Positions 26,544 to 40,721 of a stretch of 64,000 nucleotides of DNA are shown piece after piece. The stretch comes from Chrysemys picta bellii. Taxonomy: Eukaryota; Chordata; Testudines; Emydidae. The translations under genes and the position numbers were made by a program. The stretch is from NCBI RefSeq assembly GCF_011386835.1, contig NC_088801.1:21252824-21316823 (forward strand), in the 5' to 3' direction. The notes under the pieces were generated by a model. The model made no database searches. It saw only the letters and a list, made by a program, of their open reading frames with translations, and was not told the origin of the DNA. The first letter of the stretch is position 1; every line of letters starts with the position of its first letter.

Positions 26544-27739
26544 TAATGTTATTCAGTAAGGCCATGATCCTGAAACCATGCAGAATTTCACTGATGCTGG
26601 GACAGAAGTTTGCTTGCAGATCATAGTGCAGGATTTGTACTTCGGAAAGGGTAAAACAGAAGTTTGGGGGAAAGAAATGAGGATTAATCACTTGTCACAT
26701 GTTTTTTTATTAGTGCTAGACAGGTCATGAAGCAAGCTAATTGCATTTTAAAACTTCATTTAACTATTTTAGCTAAATAATAATAATAACTTAAGAGAAA
26801 AAAAATCCAAAAATATTTTTCCCATTTTTCCCCCTTTACCTTCGTGGCTCACTGACAGCCCCTCCAGAAGACATTTAACATGTGTAGCCTAGTAAAAATC
26901 ATTCAACTATAATAAAACATGTTTTTTCAAACTAACAATCAAAAGATTTTTTATCATTTTATTTTTTTTCCAATAACTGTCTCACCCATCACTAGTACAA
27001 TCAAGTCTTTAAAGATCTAGTTAAAAATCATTAAAAAAAAAGACTATTTTTCAACCAATTTTTCTATATTCCTGGCTCTATTATACACAAAGCCTTTCCA
27101 AGAAAGCAGAACATTAACTCTTTCTAAGCCCACTTAAAAAAAAACAGTTAAAGATGAGTGAGGGATTTTTTTTTTTTAGTCCACAAAATATTATCTCTTT
27201 AATCTTCTGAAATCACATGTACAGAGCCCTAACAATGGCAACACCCAGCAAATTGTCCAAAAGAGAGCTTTCTATTCTACATCACTAAAACATCTTTTTA
27301 AAAATAATGAAAATACACTATGTTAGAAAACTAGAAAAGTCAGTGGTATTTATTGTAAGCATTATGTCTATCATATGTATGAAAAAACAAACCCACAAAA
27401 AACAAAAACAAAACACCACATCCTCTAAAAGGCATAACAGATTCCATGATGTGTAATATTTTAATTACAGCACTTTGTGGATGCCAGGAACACCAGAGAC
27501 ATGGTCTTATCAGAGTACAAGGCAAACCTTATTAATTTAAACTTGATATGTACTTGGGTGTGCGTGCACAATTTAGACTGGATTCACTGTTTTTTTGGTG
27601 GTAACTCTGAGTTTGAAGGAAACAAATATAATCTCTGCTAGAATTCTGGTCAGCTTTGCTCACCAACAGCTTGATCCAAAGTCCACTGAAATCAATGTTA
27701 ACCTATCCACCGCCTTAAGTTGCTACGGATGATCAGGAA

Positions 27740-28120
27740 GCTTTGAGCTTTGGCTGTCTAATTAAATCAGTTAGCATGGTATTGATCCATTACTGATTGA
27801 TTCTTAATGCCTCCTGGCAATTGGAAGGCAGGCTGCCAGGTTTCCCCGAACAAGCTGATATTAGGCTCACTCTGAGGAAGTTCTCACTTGATGGTGATCT
27901 CACAATTTTGGTACTAATTCCAACCTTTTCTTTTTCAGGGAAGGTGATTGAGAAGGTTGTGGCAAAGCAACTATGGTCTAGAGTAAAACATGAAATTTGG
28001 AATTCTGAGTTTCCCTTGATCCCTTTCAGTCGTACCTTAGGCTTGCACAGGGTACTGGATAATTTTTAATCATTGACTTGTGATGGACAAGTGCCAGGTA
28101 TCCATGTTGATTATTTTACA
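27740..28120 (+). pseudogene. L2-like LINE fragment, reverse transcriptase N-terminal part
   Basis: The plus-strand frame 27,797-28,069 contains FSGKVIEKVVAKQLWSRVKH, the conserved LxKVLEKVVxxQL helix of L2-like reverse transcriptases, in a broken context (the following FQSGFRPGHST block is unreadable). Old, truncated copy inside the LRP1B intron. Confidence 0.7.
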
Positions 28121-28392
28121 TCAGCTTAAGGCCCATGTCCTGCTCAGACACATGGTTCTGGTTTTTGTTTTGTTTTACTATTGAAAGAGTGATGGGGGGA
28201 TTTTGTTTCATATATTTTCTTTAGGAACACTGTTAGAAAATTATAATTTAAAAAAGGAACAATGTGGAGAATTTAAAAAAAAACTTTCATAAAACAAGGA
28301 TGATTTTGCTTTTCATATTATCCAAAATTAATACACAAAAAGGGTAACATATGATATTAAAGTCATTATTAATATAATTAGCAAGAGCAAAC

Positions 28393-28517
28393 CTTTTTCT
28401 CGTTGTCTGTTAAAAACTTTCACTTCCTTCAGGTTTATTCCTAGGCCGGTCCTCATGGTCACAGCATCTGTGGCATCATTCTTATGACCTCTTCTGATCG
28501 AGCCATTAGCATGTGCT
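28393..28517 (-). CDS. LRP1B: LRP1B exon, end of propeller blade
   Basis: 125 bp. It translates to [19 protein letters not shown] followed by [20 protein letters not shown]. This is the strand that closes the propeller before the next EGF module. The first base completes an arginine codon begun in the preceding exon (phase 2); the last base begins a glycine codon (phase 1). Acceptor is TTTTTTGGCAG|AG and donor is GAAAAAG|GTTTGC, a weaker but acceptable donor. The region includes an N-glycosylation sequon, NGS. Confidence 0.94.
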
Positions 28518-28803
28518 CTGCCAAAAAAAGTTGAAGATGGCTGATCAACAACCCTCATATAATTAAAATCAAACAAGTAATTAAAATGCGACAGACAGCT
28601 GGCCTACCAGAAGCTGAAGAAATCAACTCTTTTCTGTGACATTGATATGCTTTGAATACCAAAAGTACCTTTTCTGTGGAAATTGCATAGCTTTGTGAGA
28701 TCCTTTCTGTGACCTTGCTATGGAATGGCTAATCCTACAAGGGTGAAGTATCTGGCACTGAAATAACATTTTGAGACTCAAATACTTATGGAAAAATAAA
28801 TTA

Positions 28804-28956
<153 letters not shown>

Positions 28957-29067
28957 CTAAAGATCAATTTCAAAGTAAACTTCAACAATCTATTTTTGTC
29001 TGAGAATTGTATTATGAACATAACAGAATGCTAAAGTGGAAGACCAACTTGTAATGCAATATATTTA

Positions 29068-29319
<252 letters not shown>

Positions 29320-29949
29320 TCAAATCAATGTTTACAAATATAAAACTCCAAAGGATTCTGATATTGAACTGGCATAAATAACACATTGCTGTCCTTTTAA
29401 AGATGAAACATGCTTTTCAGAGACTAATCATCTTATTCAACTTGCTTGATCAATTCCTTGATATCTCAGCCTTTGTTTTAATATCTCTACTTTTTAGCAA
29501 ATGCTTAGGTAGGCAAAAATGTACAATGTAGTAATCAATACGAAAGCTCAAGCAGTTTCATGGGTTGCTACTAGGTTTCTGATCAATCAAAACATTTGGG
29601 ACACTGGTTAATAGAAACTGCTAGGCCCTATTAACAATTCTTCAAGTTAAAGTCAGAAAGGCAAACCTTTTCTCATCTCTATGAGAAGAATAAACCTTGG
29701 TCAACTTTGATATCCCCTATTTGCTAAGGTAATTAAGGGCCTGATCAAAAGGGCCCTGAAGTCAAGAGGAGTTTTTACACTGATCTCAATATGCTTTGGA
29801 TCAGGGCCTAATACCACTACTGTAGTTTGTATGAAGTAAGTGATATTTGCCTATTATATATTGCATTTCTGTAGCTTATTTGTAAAACTGCAGTGCTCTT
29901 CCCTTTATGTTTTGATTTGAGATACAAAGATACAGGTGGTGAGGTTTTT

Positions 29950-29992
29950 TTAGACAAGGTAGGTGATTTATCTTTTATTGGACCAATTTCTG
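29950..29992 (+). repeat. Short fragment of the Penelope-type repeat seen at 58.5 kb
   Basis: TAGACAAGGTAGGTGATTTA followed by TCTTTTATTGGACCAATTTC matches, with a few changes, the unit at 58,540-58,585 and its inverted half at 58,656-58,697. Too short for coding. Confidence 0.6.
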
Positions 29993-31159
29993 CTTTTTTA
30001 AACTTGTTATAAAAATATTTTGATGTAGTTCCATATGTTGACAAAACATGAGCATATCAGAGACACATTAGAATATACCTTAACAAATCCAGTATTCTAT
30101 TAACAAATTTAGCAGAAAATTGCATTATCGCAGTGTTAAGGTCATTTTGGTCAATTCCTGAACAGCACAAAAACCAACATAAAAAAGTCTGAAGCTAAGG
30201 TTCTTTCACAAACAGAATATACTTTCTGTTTCATATATATTAATAAATACACTCACATATGTGTACAAAAAAAAAAAAAGAAATAAAAAGCCACATAACA
30301 ACATAGCTCTGACCATAATAAAACAAATTCAGCTTTTTGGAACATGATGTTTGCATATACTTACAACATATTTAAGTAATTTTTGAAGAGCTTTACATTT
30401 TTAACAATTATATTCTTACAACATTTCATCTATGTTCTGTAAACAAACACACACACACGATATTAAAATGTAATGGATGCATCTGAGTATAAAGACCAGT
30501 TTCTTAATTGATGTACATAGCATAGCTCTATTGACTATGGAGCTATGTCAATTGACACTAGGTGCCTCATTAAATCACAGACCTATAATTATTATCCAAC
30601 AGAACAGTGAAACTGCAAGAAAAAAAATAGAATTCCCTTAAAATACAAATATAGAATATTTATTTATTACGGGGAGCACCTTTAATAAATTAGACACCTT
30701 CAGTCTAAAAATATGGAATATTCCCTGAAAATAAGAGACTCATATTCAAAAGACAGGCAGAAGGTTGGTGGAAGAGGAACAACACAGAAGCAGAGTGACC
30801 AAGGTACTAATTCACCATATCCTGACAAAATGAGATTACATTCAATAATTAACTACTCATAACTAGACCACTGGGCATGCTGGGAAGGGGGGATGCTTAG
30901 ATCAAAGCTCTGCCTACAGCCTGTTCTGATCAGAATGAGGGAATGTAGCAAGTCTACAGAGCCTGCTTCCTTCCGTGAGATGAGTGCTGTGGTACAGAAC
31001 ACCAGCTCAAAGGAAGAGAGGGAACATATGACACCCCTACTACTCCACTGCACCTTTAATTACGAACATAGTTAACACATTGGGCACAGTTTAAATGAAG
31101 TTGAGGAAAGATTTTTTTGAATTAATATTGTGAAATATGAAAGTTTAAATTTTCACACA

Positions 31160-31202
31160 TAGAATAGAATAGAATAGAATAGAATAGAATAGAATAGAAT
31201 AT
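31160..31202 (+). repeat. (TAGAA)n microsatellite
   Basis: About eight and a half perfect pentanucleotide units, TAGAA, ending in AATATTTT. Likely polymorphic given perfect units. Confidence 0.95.
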
Positions 31203-33099
31203 TTTAATGTTCAGACCATTAGTTTCTACCAACTAGTGAGGATTTCAAACTCTTCCTGGCTTCCTCTAGCAAGAAATGAGCAGGATCTTTCTTTTAATAA
31301 GAGATTTCTTACATCTAGTCCACTAATACTTTCTACAGAGACAGCATCCTCAAAACAAATAGCTATCAATAACTCAGAACATGCCAAAATGGAGTTTAAT
31401 AATAGATTCCTCTGTTCTATATATAAAGTGGACAGTGTTGTTGAAAATGTAGCTCTACACTAAATGCAACATTATATACTTATTAAATGCACTCCTGAAC
31501 TCACGAAGAGTGCACATACACTCTTTGACCAAATGAAAGCTTGTAAAGGCAATCTACTCCCCAGTTGACTCAGGTTTGTCCTGGGCAGATTGTACCTACA
31601 AGTGAGAAAGACCAGGGTGTCCTATCTGGCTATCACTTTGGCAACACTTGTATATCTTGGCATGCTAATGAGGTATTAATGAATTTAATATAAATTAGTT
31701 AAATGCATCTACAAGAGTGTGAGAATATGGATGCTGGATTGACTTTGGGGGAGCATTAAAATAGGGTTGCAGGGAATGATGCCAGAAGCAACAACTGTAG
31801 GGAAGAAGGAGTATGGGTGCTGTAAGGGGCTAGACAAAGAGGAGGTCCATTTTAACTGGCACTATGGTTAAAAGTATCATATATTAGTTTCTTTGTAGTA
31901 AAATATCTTTCCTGTCCATAGTAAACGGCATTCATCTTTAAACTTCATGTCATAAGTGAAAGACGTCATGACAAATATGAAAACTAATATTTTATTATTC
32001 AAATATTAAATATAATACATATCTTATTCTATAGAATTTAACAACTACATCAGGTAACTTCTAAGTTTCTAAGATATTAAGCTAAAGAGGGACCCAAAGA
32101 AACATAACCTGTCAAAATTTCCAAAAATGAGTGATTAAAAACTCACCTTAACTACATTTTCAATGCACCTTTAACTATGGAATAGCAATCAGCATCTCCA
32201 AGATTAACTATACTTGTATTCACATGTTTAATCAGCATTATTTTCTTGACATAGAAGTTACATTGAATGCTGACTTCAGAAAAACAGTTCTTCATTCTTT
32301 AGTTCAACTAAACACTTGTTAGTCTTCCTCTTAGAGCGCTAACTGCTTGTCTGAGACAACTCCAGTTACACACAAAAACCATATCTAGTAAGGTAAAAAT
32401 TCATTTGCGACTCCTAACCAGAAGTTTGTAGGGAAAGAAGCCCTGAAATACACTATCAAAACACTAGCAGAATGACACAGAATAGATGTTGCTAACTGAT
32501 GTAGAAAAATGTATAGGACCTTCCCAGAAGGGTGTCAATGTATGTATCTTGTGGATCTCTGAAGATGGCACTTCCCTATATAGAGAGGAAACAACAGGAT
32601 GAAAAGAGACGATGTTAAGCTTAATCTACTTGAAGTTAATATGAAATATCTGAGGTTAATTTGAATGGGACAGAGGAATCAGTCTTCAGTATTTCTGAAA
32701 TTTTTCAGTGTGAATTAGGTAAGTACATAAAGTTAAAATACCTAAACTAATCAGGAACGTTCTCCTTGGCTTCATCCAAGAAAATCAAAATTAGTCAAAT
32801 CCATATCATCTTGCAGGCATAAGTGAGGTGAGGCAGACAAGTTGCCGTATAGGTCTAAGGTACCTTTCTGAACTTACTCAGTATGGTTTATATTACTATC
32901 TAGAAACATTATCAGAAGGGGATGAACAATGCATGGTTTATATTTTGCTATGACTGGCAGAATTAATAAATAGAGCTGTTTGGGAATTTGAAGATAATTT
33001 GTTTTTTGACCGAAAACACCAGTTCATCAAACTTGAAAGGGGCTGTTTTGATTAAAATTTTCAGGAATGTTTCCCAGAGATCCATGATGGTATTTCTGC

Positions 33100-33490
33100 T
33101 CAAAACCAGAGAAAGAGAGAGAGCTCCCCAGTGATACCTACCTGTATTCACATAGGATGCAGAAGACCGGGGAGATGCCTGATTGACAGCAGGGATTTGA
33201 ACACAGTTCTCTCATATCACAGGTGAGTTCCCTAACAAATGGGTTATAGTCTGTGATCACTCCTGTTGGAGCTGTTGCACTTTGTATAACTAATTAATTG
33301 GGCCACAGAGAGAGAGGGAGAGTGACTGGCTTGATAGGCCAATGGTTAGGAGACAACTCAGATGCAGGAGATGCAAGTCCCTATACTCACTCAGGGAAAA
33401 CAGAGGCTCGAACCTGGTTCTCCCCTCCCTCCTACATCCCATGAGTGCCATAACCACTGAATTATTGGCTATTCTGTGATTTTGCTCACA
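33100..33490. repeat. Degraded tRNA-like or SINE-like repeat
   Basis: Contains phrases GCAGGGATTTGAACACAG and GGCTCGAACCTGGTTCTC, both resembling a reverse tRNA T-arm/box B, and AGTGCCATAACCACTGAATT resembling an anticodon-arm region in reverse. The arrangement suggests two tandem tRNA-like relics on the minus strand. Not assigned to a family. Confidence 0.35.
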
Positions 33491-34899
33491 CTGTTTTTTT
33501 GTGAAAAAAATATTGGAAGATCTCTGGTTCTCCCTAATGCAGAATGAGAAATTTTTCAACATCTCTAAAATTTTCAAGGGTTAAGAAAACAATTTCCCTC
33601 TCAACTTTACTTATAAGGGTTTAACAATAGTCATTTTCATTTCCCTTTTGCAGCTGTCAACTTTGGTTTCATTGACATAGAGCTGGGGTATAAGCAGCTA
33701 TTAAAGGTTTATCTAGAAAGAAGGCAAGAGGGGGAGGAGTGAGGAAAGGAGGCCTACATCTCACATAATAAAGAATTTATTACCACCATCCACCTATCCA
33801 AAAGATGTCTTTGCCCCAGAGACTTCATTCTTTCCTGAAGAAATCACAGAGGTGCAGTCTGGGGCTGGGTAGAGGTTTACAACTTCAGAATTTATCTCAA
33901 GTGACATTTTTGAGGCTTAGAATAAAAGACAGAGATCCAGCCAAATTGGGATATACTGTCTTGCCACAAGAGGAACACTTACTAATTAATGTACCTTCAT
34001 ATTCTCCACTTCCTCAATCATTTTGAACACACTCTGAAACCTAGAAAGCTTAACAAGACTGCAGAAACTAAAGAATCTTTCCACTACTGAATTTGTTCAT
34101 AAATCATTTCATACACAGTACACTGTTCTCTTTTTTTTTCTACTGTCTTGTACTTCAACTGGAATTACTGAACAAAATCCTCCAGACAGTAATTCACCTG
34201 CCATTTGTTGTACTAGCTACTTTTGCGTTGCACCAAATCATAGTATTTTAAGATTAGAGGAGAGAAAGAGAAGGCACAGTAATCCAGTACAAATATTTTC
34301 CCCCCTACCATAGCAAACAAGAAAATTCTCATTTTTAGCACTGCCATTTCTCTTTTACCTCCTTATATGGCTATTTAGGGTTTATTCCTTTAGTAATTTA
34401 AAACAGGAGACAGTCAGGAACTGGTCTGTGAAAAATGTTTGCATTGAAACACAAAACACACACGCCTGCTTCCAGGTTTAAGTGAAAGAAAAAGCTCCTT
34501 AACATTCATTCCCACTCAAGGCCTCTGGATCCACCCTCCCCCATAAGCAGGTTTCAGATTTTAGATGTCTCTGCGGAATGAAGATTGGGGCTACAATCCC
34601 TCTCTCCTCCCCAAATACTTGGGAGTAGCTGACTGTTTCTTTTCCTACATTCTAAGCTCTTTTAGGTGGGGGATTTATTTATAGAGCTCACTACTGCAAC
34701 CTGCTGGCACTCCCCAGGTAAAATAAATCTGCACAATACTTCCTGTGAGTTTTCCCTAGTCAGGCGTAAGTAATTGTACTTGAGGAATATATAAATAATG
34801 GTGGTCACATCTTCATTAAAACATTTACCCTGAAGTTGGAGCTTGTTTAAATACACAAGCCCCTTTGGGCAAGAGTACTTTATCTGACTCTACTGTGCT

Positions 34900-35960
34900 T
34901 CATTCGGGGCTTTTTGAGGTGCTTTGTCTCAGAGAAGCGCAGCTGTCCTGACAATTTGTAGACAGAGATGTGGTCACTCACATAGCTGGGTTCCGATCCC
35001 TTAGTTGTTCTGAAGACAAAAAACAAGGCCGTGAACTGTCAGCAGAAGTAGACAGGCCATCAGTGGAGTTATCTGAACACAGGAGTTATGTCATGTTGAG
35101 GAGGCAGACTTTGAGATTCTGCACTAGCTGAAACCTATGGTTGCTTCCACCTTCAACCCAAGATATAATGAATTATAATAATCCAAGCTGAAGAATACAT
35201 ATATCACTATTGTTAGATCCTTATCCTGGATGAAAAGAAAACAGTTTCAGAAGTCCTTTTCCATCACTGATGCTAACTGAATGTTGAGGCTTAGTGGTAA
35301 GTTGGAAGAACCACTCTAGGCTTCACACCACTTTGAAGAACTCCCCTGACTGAATGTAAAAGCTGATTTCCTGTAGGTATTTGATCTCCTTATGATGGGA
35401 GTTGGTTGAATCTGTGGAAAATGAGATATATAGACGTATATATGACTTTCTAAGGGACTTTTGTGTTTTCCGGGAGGTTGGCAAGTTCAATTTTCTGAAA
35501 GAGACATTGATAATGCATTAGCAGTAGACACAGTTGTTCTCCACTTGTCTTTGCCTGTCAGGAAGGGCCCAGGTTCTGTTTATATGTGGTCACTCAACTA
35601 TGTCTCTGGGCTTCCCCATGTATAATGAAGCCAAATTCTATCATACAGTTAATGCAATCTGGTGTGATTTAGAATATTTTGTCTCGGGAAGTCCTTTTCA
35701 TAGTTGATATTTTCTTCAAAGTAGGATGAGAATTCTTTGTAGTGATCAATGTTTATGTCTGCTGTTTCACTTACACAATCCAGAACACCTGTGCTGGCAA
35801 CAGCTGTGCAGCTGTGATGGTAAGGGGATCTGTTATTACATCAGCATAGTCCACAGCACTTTGCAATTGGTGCATGGATCTGAAGAATGTTTTGTGCCAC
35901 CACCATTCTATTCTTGTACCTAAGCACTTCATCAGATATAGTTTATCCATGAACAATGGA
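34900..35960 (-). other. Unclassified intronic segment, possible old element
   Basis: Sequence composition differs from neighbours and the minus-strand translation has protein-like stretches (for example HYKEFSSYFEENINYEKDFP near 35,750-35,690) broken by stops. I could not match it to a family. It may be a decayed transposable element. Confidence 0.25.
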
Positions 35961-36433
35961 GATCTTCTTGTTTGGTGCGGAAAAGATGTTAGATTGGGGC
36001 CAACACATTGATAGTTATGCCCATCAAAGAATTACACCATTTTAATCGTTCATCACCACATTGGGCTTATTATAGTTGGGTAGTTTGTATTCTGACAATG
36101 TGCTGAAAACTTAAAGAGGATTCAAAAAAATTAAGCACACTTCTGATCTCTTGCTAGCCTTCAGGTAAAAGACAGTCTAAGAGTAGGGAAACTGTTCTGC
36201 AAATAGGGAAGTAGACTGTAATATTTAGTTTAAACAGAGATATCATAGTAAGTATCTCAGTATATGAGAACATCCAATTTTTATAAAAACTGTTTTTTAC
36301 AGTACAATATTTGTCTGGTTTTATTGAAGACTCTAGCGGTAAACAGATGTCAGAATGAATGCCCAATTTACTAATTGTAGAGTTTTAATATTAGCATGCA
36401 TTTTTTTACAAAGATATAGAAATATTTAAGTTA

Positions 36434-36691
<258 letters not shown>

Positions 36692-37140
36692 TTAGGTTTT
36701 ATTACTCTCTCATTAAACATAGTTATTATGAACATACACTGAAGTGAAATTTGTAATTTTTAATCCTACTTTCAAACATTTCTATCTTAAGGTCCAAACC
36801 AAATCTGTATGTATCAAAACAAAGTTGAAACTCCACACCTAAGAAACAGGGGGCATTTTAATTTTCCAACTGTCTTCAAGCATAAGAGAATGTCTAAAAC
36901 CATTTTTTCCACCTTATGGAATTCTTGGGAGATTTTTGCTAAATTCACAGTGAGTGATCGTCAATATGAAAAAAACATATCCAGAGGCTCTAAATATAGG
37001 AGAGAGTGAAGCAGAAAGAAAAAAAATGCACCTCTGTGGCTAGAAGTACAGAAGTCTACTATTATCAAGTAGGGGGTTTTTTAGCATAAAAAAGGTCTAT
37101 CAAAAAGGTATTTAAGAAATAATAAAGGCATTGGTGATAC

Positions 37141-37275
37141 CCGCTATCCAATCCACTGCTATGCCTTCAACCCTTCCCAAGCCATTTGAAATTATGTCTT
37201 CTTTCCAGGTCTGGTCTCGTCTAGCTCTGCTAATTTTGTTGAAACCCATGTCAGTCCAGTAAATTGTGTCATTTC
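37141..37275 (-). CDS. LRP1B: LRP1B exon, propeller blade with YWTD repeat
   Basis: 135 bp, 45 codons. It contains the blade core [15 protein letters not shown], then [10 protein letters not shown] and [13 protein letters not shown]. This matches the second blade of the LRP1/LRP1B propeller. Acceptor TTTCCCCCAG|GA and donor AGCGG|GTATCA are present on the minus strand; both flanking introns are phase 1. The intron to the next exon is short, 576 bp, and holds no recognised repeat. Confidence 0.95.
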
Positions 37276-39205
37276 CTGGGGGAAAAAATACAGACAGAAA
37301 AAATATAATTAGTAAAAGCTATCACCTTGACTGGGGAATAATTCAATGAAAAATGTTCTGCTCAAAATGAACCTCACATTTTTGCTCAATCATCCACATG
37401 AGGAACTACATTGTTTCTTCACAATTTTAACATTATTATATTAATACCTACCCCAGGATTAAGATAATATTTAAACACCATCCCCATCTCTAACTACTTA
37501 TTTTCCCCATCTTCTCCATTTAAAAAATAAATGTACAATGGGCTAGATCTTCCAGTAATGAAAATCAGAGTAGATCCAATGATCTTAAGAACAAGGACTG
37601 TCTTATACTACTGTATATTTACAACTAATATCACAACAGGGCCATGACCCTGATTTGGGCCATTGCTTTTACTGCCACAATACTTGTAATAAAAATAATA
37701 TACTAACAGTATGCTTTCCAATGCGATACCTTCATATTTGTACTAATGTTATTTCTTTAATGCCAGTACTGCTTTTTAAAAATAATTATTTCAACAACAT
37801 TTGGGGCTCTTAAATATTATGGGGCAAATATTGGGAACTTCCTACATCTACCCCCCTTTCCTTGGCAATCATGCAGATAAAATGTTTGGAATCATCACGT
37901 ATATCTAATAAAGATGTGAAAAAAACTCATGTAATGATACAAAGGAAGTTTAGAAATTTGACAACTTGTGACTCATCTTCTAAGTTAACACTGTAAACAT
38001 ATTGCAATTCCATTTGAATAGATGGCTAAATTCTGTCTTCAAAGTGGTCAAGTAGAGTCTTGGACTTATGGAGTAATTTATTTTCTCTCGGAAATGACTA
38101 GTTGATAAAGATCCAGGATATTCTTTCCCTGTTTATTTTTATTTTCATTGTGCACATATCTCCTGTTATTTTCATGAACTAATAGACATGAAACAACAAA
38201 AGCAACAGCAAAACTTACATACATGTGGACCAATTTCAGAATGCTAACAAAGTACAACTCTGTGCTCAAAAACTGAAGCCAAATTGTTCATCTTTCTGCA
38301 GTTTCTCACAGACACCGCTGTCAAATTCTCTCTAAACCCACCCCAAACACATAAACGTCCTACGTCAGAAGGACATGCATTTGGCCTGTAACTCCAAAAA
38401 TAAAATATGGCCAAAATTTAAAAAAACAAAAAATCAAATATGGCCTTGAGTAACTGGTTCAAATTGAGAAAGTAGGTAGAACTAGACTCTCTAAAGTTTG
38501 TGCAAATTCATTTGGAATTGTATAGTTTACAAAGAGAGCCATTTCAAGCTGTTCTATTTACAAGGAAATCCTGCTTTTGAGAGGCAGTGTATGATGGTGT
38601 GTGAATTACTTACAAAAGTGTATTGGGTAGATGAGACAACATGAAAATGTTGTATCTACTATTGTTACAAATAACTCTTAAGATCATAACTCAGAAGGAT
38701 TACAGAGAAAATGTTTGTTTACTTGGTGCAACTAACAGCACTTTCTGAAAAGTCATTATCACTGTTTTGCTAATGGTGCATCCTGTTCCCCAGACCATGA
38801 AATAGCAGAGCTGAAACTGTATAAACAGCAAACAGCTGGTACCCGGGTACACAGTCAGAAAGGGTGTTAGGGTGAGAAGTGGGGCAGAACATGTTTGGAC
38901 TGGCTTTCAGAGATAGCAAAAAAACACTCGCATGAATATAGATGGGGCAAAAAAAATAGTAACTTTTTTAAAAGAAAAAAGGAGAGGCATACTATTTAAA
39001 GTGTGCACATCAGATAATTGATCTTTTTAAATAAGCCATTTAATAAACAAATGTTGACAGTGTTCTTTAAAACACCCAGATTAACCAAGGATGTTATGCT
39101 TATTTTCCAAAATAGAAAATGTGTAAGTAGTTTAGTGATCTAAATCTATGAGGTAATTTAAAAAAACCCATATTAATATATGTGATAAAATACCTGGAAA
39201 GAATA
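37276..39205. other. LRP1B intron, no recognised element
   Basis: AT-rich intron between the 37,141-37,275 exon and a CR1 insertion. Nothing supported. Confidence 0.5.
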
Positions 39206-40288
39206 TTCATAAGAACATAAGAAAGGCCGGACTGGGTCAGACCAAAGGTCCATCTAGCCCAGTATCCTGTCTACCGACAGTGGCCAATGCCAGGTGCCCC
39301 AGAGGGAGTGAACCTAACAGGCAATGATCAAGTGATCTCTCTCCTGCCATCCATCTCCACCCTCTGACAGACAGAGGCTAGGTACACCATTCCTTACCCG
39401 TCCTGGCTAATAGCCATTAATGGACTTAACCACCATGAATTTATCCAGTTCTCTTTTAAACGCTGTTATAGTCCTAGCCTTCACAACCTCCTCAGGTAAG
39501 GAGTTCCACAAGTTGATTGTGCGCTGCGTGAAGAAGAACTTCCTTGTATTTGTTTTAAACCTGCTGCCTATTAATTTCATTTGATGACCCCTAGTTCTTG
39601 TATTATGGGAATAAGTAAATAACTTTTCCTTATCCACTTTCTCCACATCACTCATGATTTTATATACCTCTATCATATCCCCCCTTAGTCTCCTCTTTTC
39701 CAAGCTGAAGAGTCCTAGCCTCTTTAATCTCTCCTCATATAGGACCTGTTCCAAACCCTTATCATTTTAGTTGCCCTTTTCTGAACCTTTTCTAGTGCCA
39801 GTATATCTTTTTTGAGATGAGGAGACCACATCTGTACGCAGTATTCGAGATGAGGGCGTACAATCGATTTATATAAGGGCAATAATATATTCTCAGTCTT
39901 ATTCTCTATCCCCTTTTTAATGATTCCTAACATCCTGTTTGTTTTTTTGACCGCCTCTGCACCCTGCGTGGACATTTTCAGAGAACTATCCATGATGACT
40001 CCAAGATCTTTTTCCTGACTTGTTGTAGCTAAATTAGCCCCCATCATATTGTATGTATAGTTGGGGTTATTTTTTCCAATGTGCATTACTTTACATTTAT
40101 CCACATTAAATTTCATTTGCCATTTTGTTGCCCAATCACTTAGTTTTGTGAGATCTTTTTGAAGTTCTTCACAGTCTGCTTTGGACTTAACTATCTTTAG
40201 CAGTTTAGTATCATCTGCAAACTTTGCCACCTCACTGTTTACCCCTTTCTCCAGATCATTTATGAATACGTTGAATAGGATTGATTCC
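39206..40288 (-). mobile_element. CR1 LINE, 5'-truncated, relatively young
   Basis: The low-coordinate end is the CR1 3' end (AAGGCCGGACTGGGTCAGAC, CATCTAGCCCAGTATCCTGT on plus). On the minus strand two long frames cover the C-terminal reverse transcriptase: 40,230-39,724 starts MAKFADDTKLLKIVKSKADC, carrying the catalytic ADD, and 39,754-39,407 gives [20 protein letters not shown] with NSLPEEVV. They differ by one frameshift near 39,740. The copy is truncated just upstream of the ADD motif, so it cannot move on its own. Confidence 0.93.
39407..40230 (-). pseudogene. CR1 ORF2 C-terminal part (reverse transcriptase thumb/tail)
   Basis: Frames of 168 and 115 codons, overlapping by 31 bp in different phases. 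The first has FADDTKL, DLGVIMD and RPHLEYCVQMWSPH; the second has [20 protein letters not shown] and [13 protein letters not shown]. All are standard CR1 ORF2 signatures. Missing: endonuclease and most of the polymerase palm. Confidence 0.92.
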
Positions 40289-40721
40289 TAGTATTAAAAG
40301 CATGACTTTTTCAAACTATAGTAATTAATAAATATTTGCATTTAAAATGGAAGTATATAGTACTTTATATAAGAAAATACATACATTATGCTGACACACT
40401 AACTGGGCCAAAAGAGCAGCGTATGAAAGCCCATGAGACTCAGTTTTAGAAATAAGCTTCCAATTTAAAACAAAATGAAATAAATAAATAAATAAAAATA
40501 AAATAAAATATAAACTCTCGCTACTCTGAGCTGATGAGGGCTGAGAACATAAAAATATATTTTAAAAGGGCAGGGCACAATGATACTCTTTCACACATCA
40601 AAGTTTCTGGTTATAGAAAGGGATTTCAGAAATGTAGGTTAAGATTTGTTTGCCCTGCCATTTGCAGCAACTGGCATAACATATGTGGCTGTTTTAATGG
40701 TTGGTCATAGGTAGCTGGAAA

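Noticed and set aside
35925..35940. CTGATGAAG on the minus strand, hammerhead-like left box
   Set aside because: No following stem or GAAA box and no similarity to the repeats at 13.0 and 42.5 kb.
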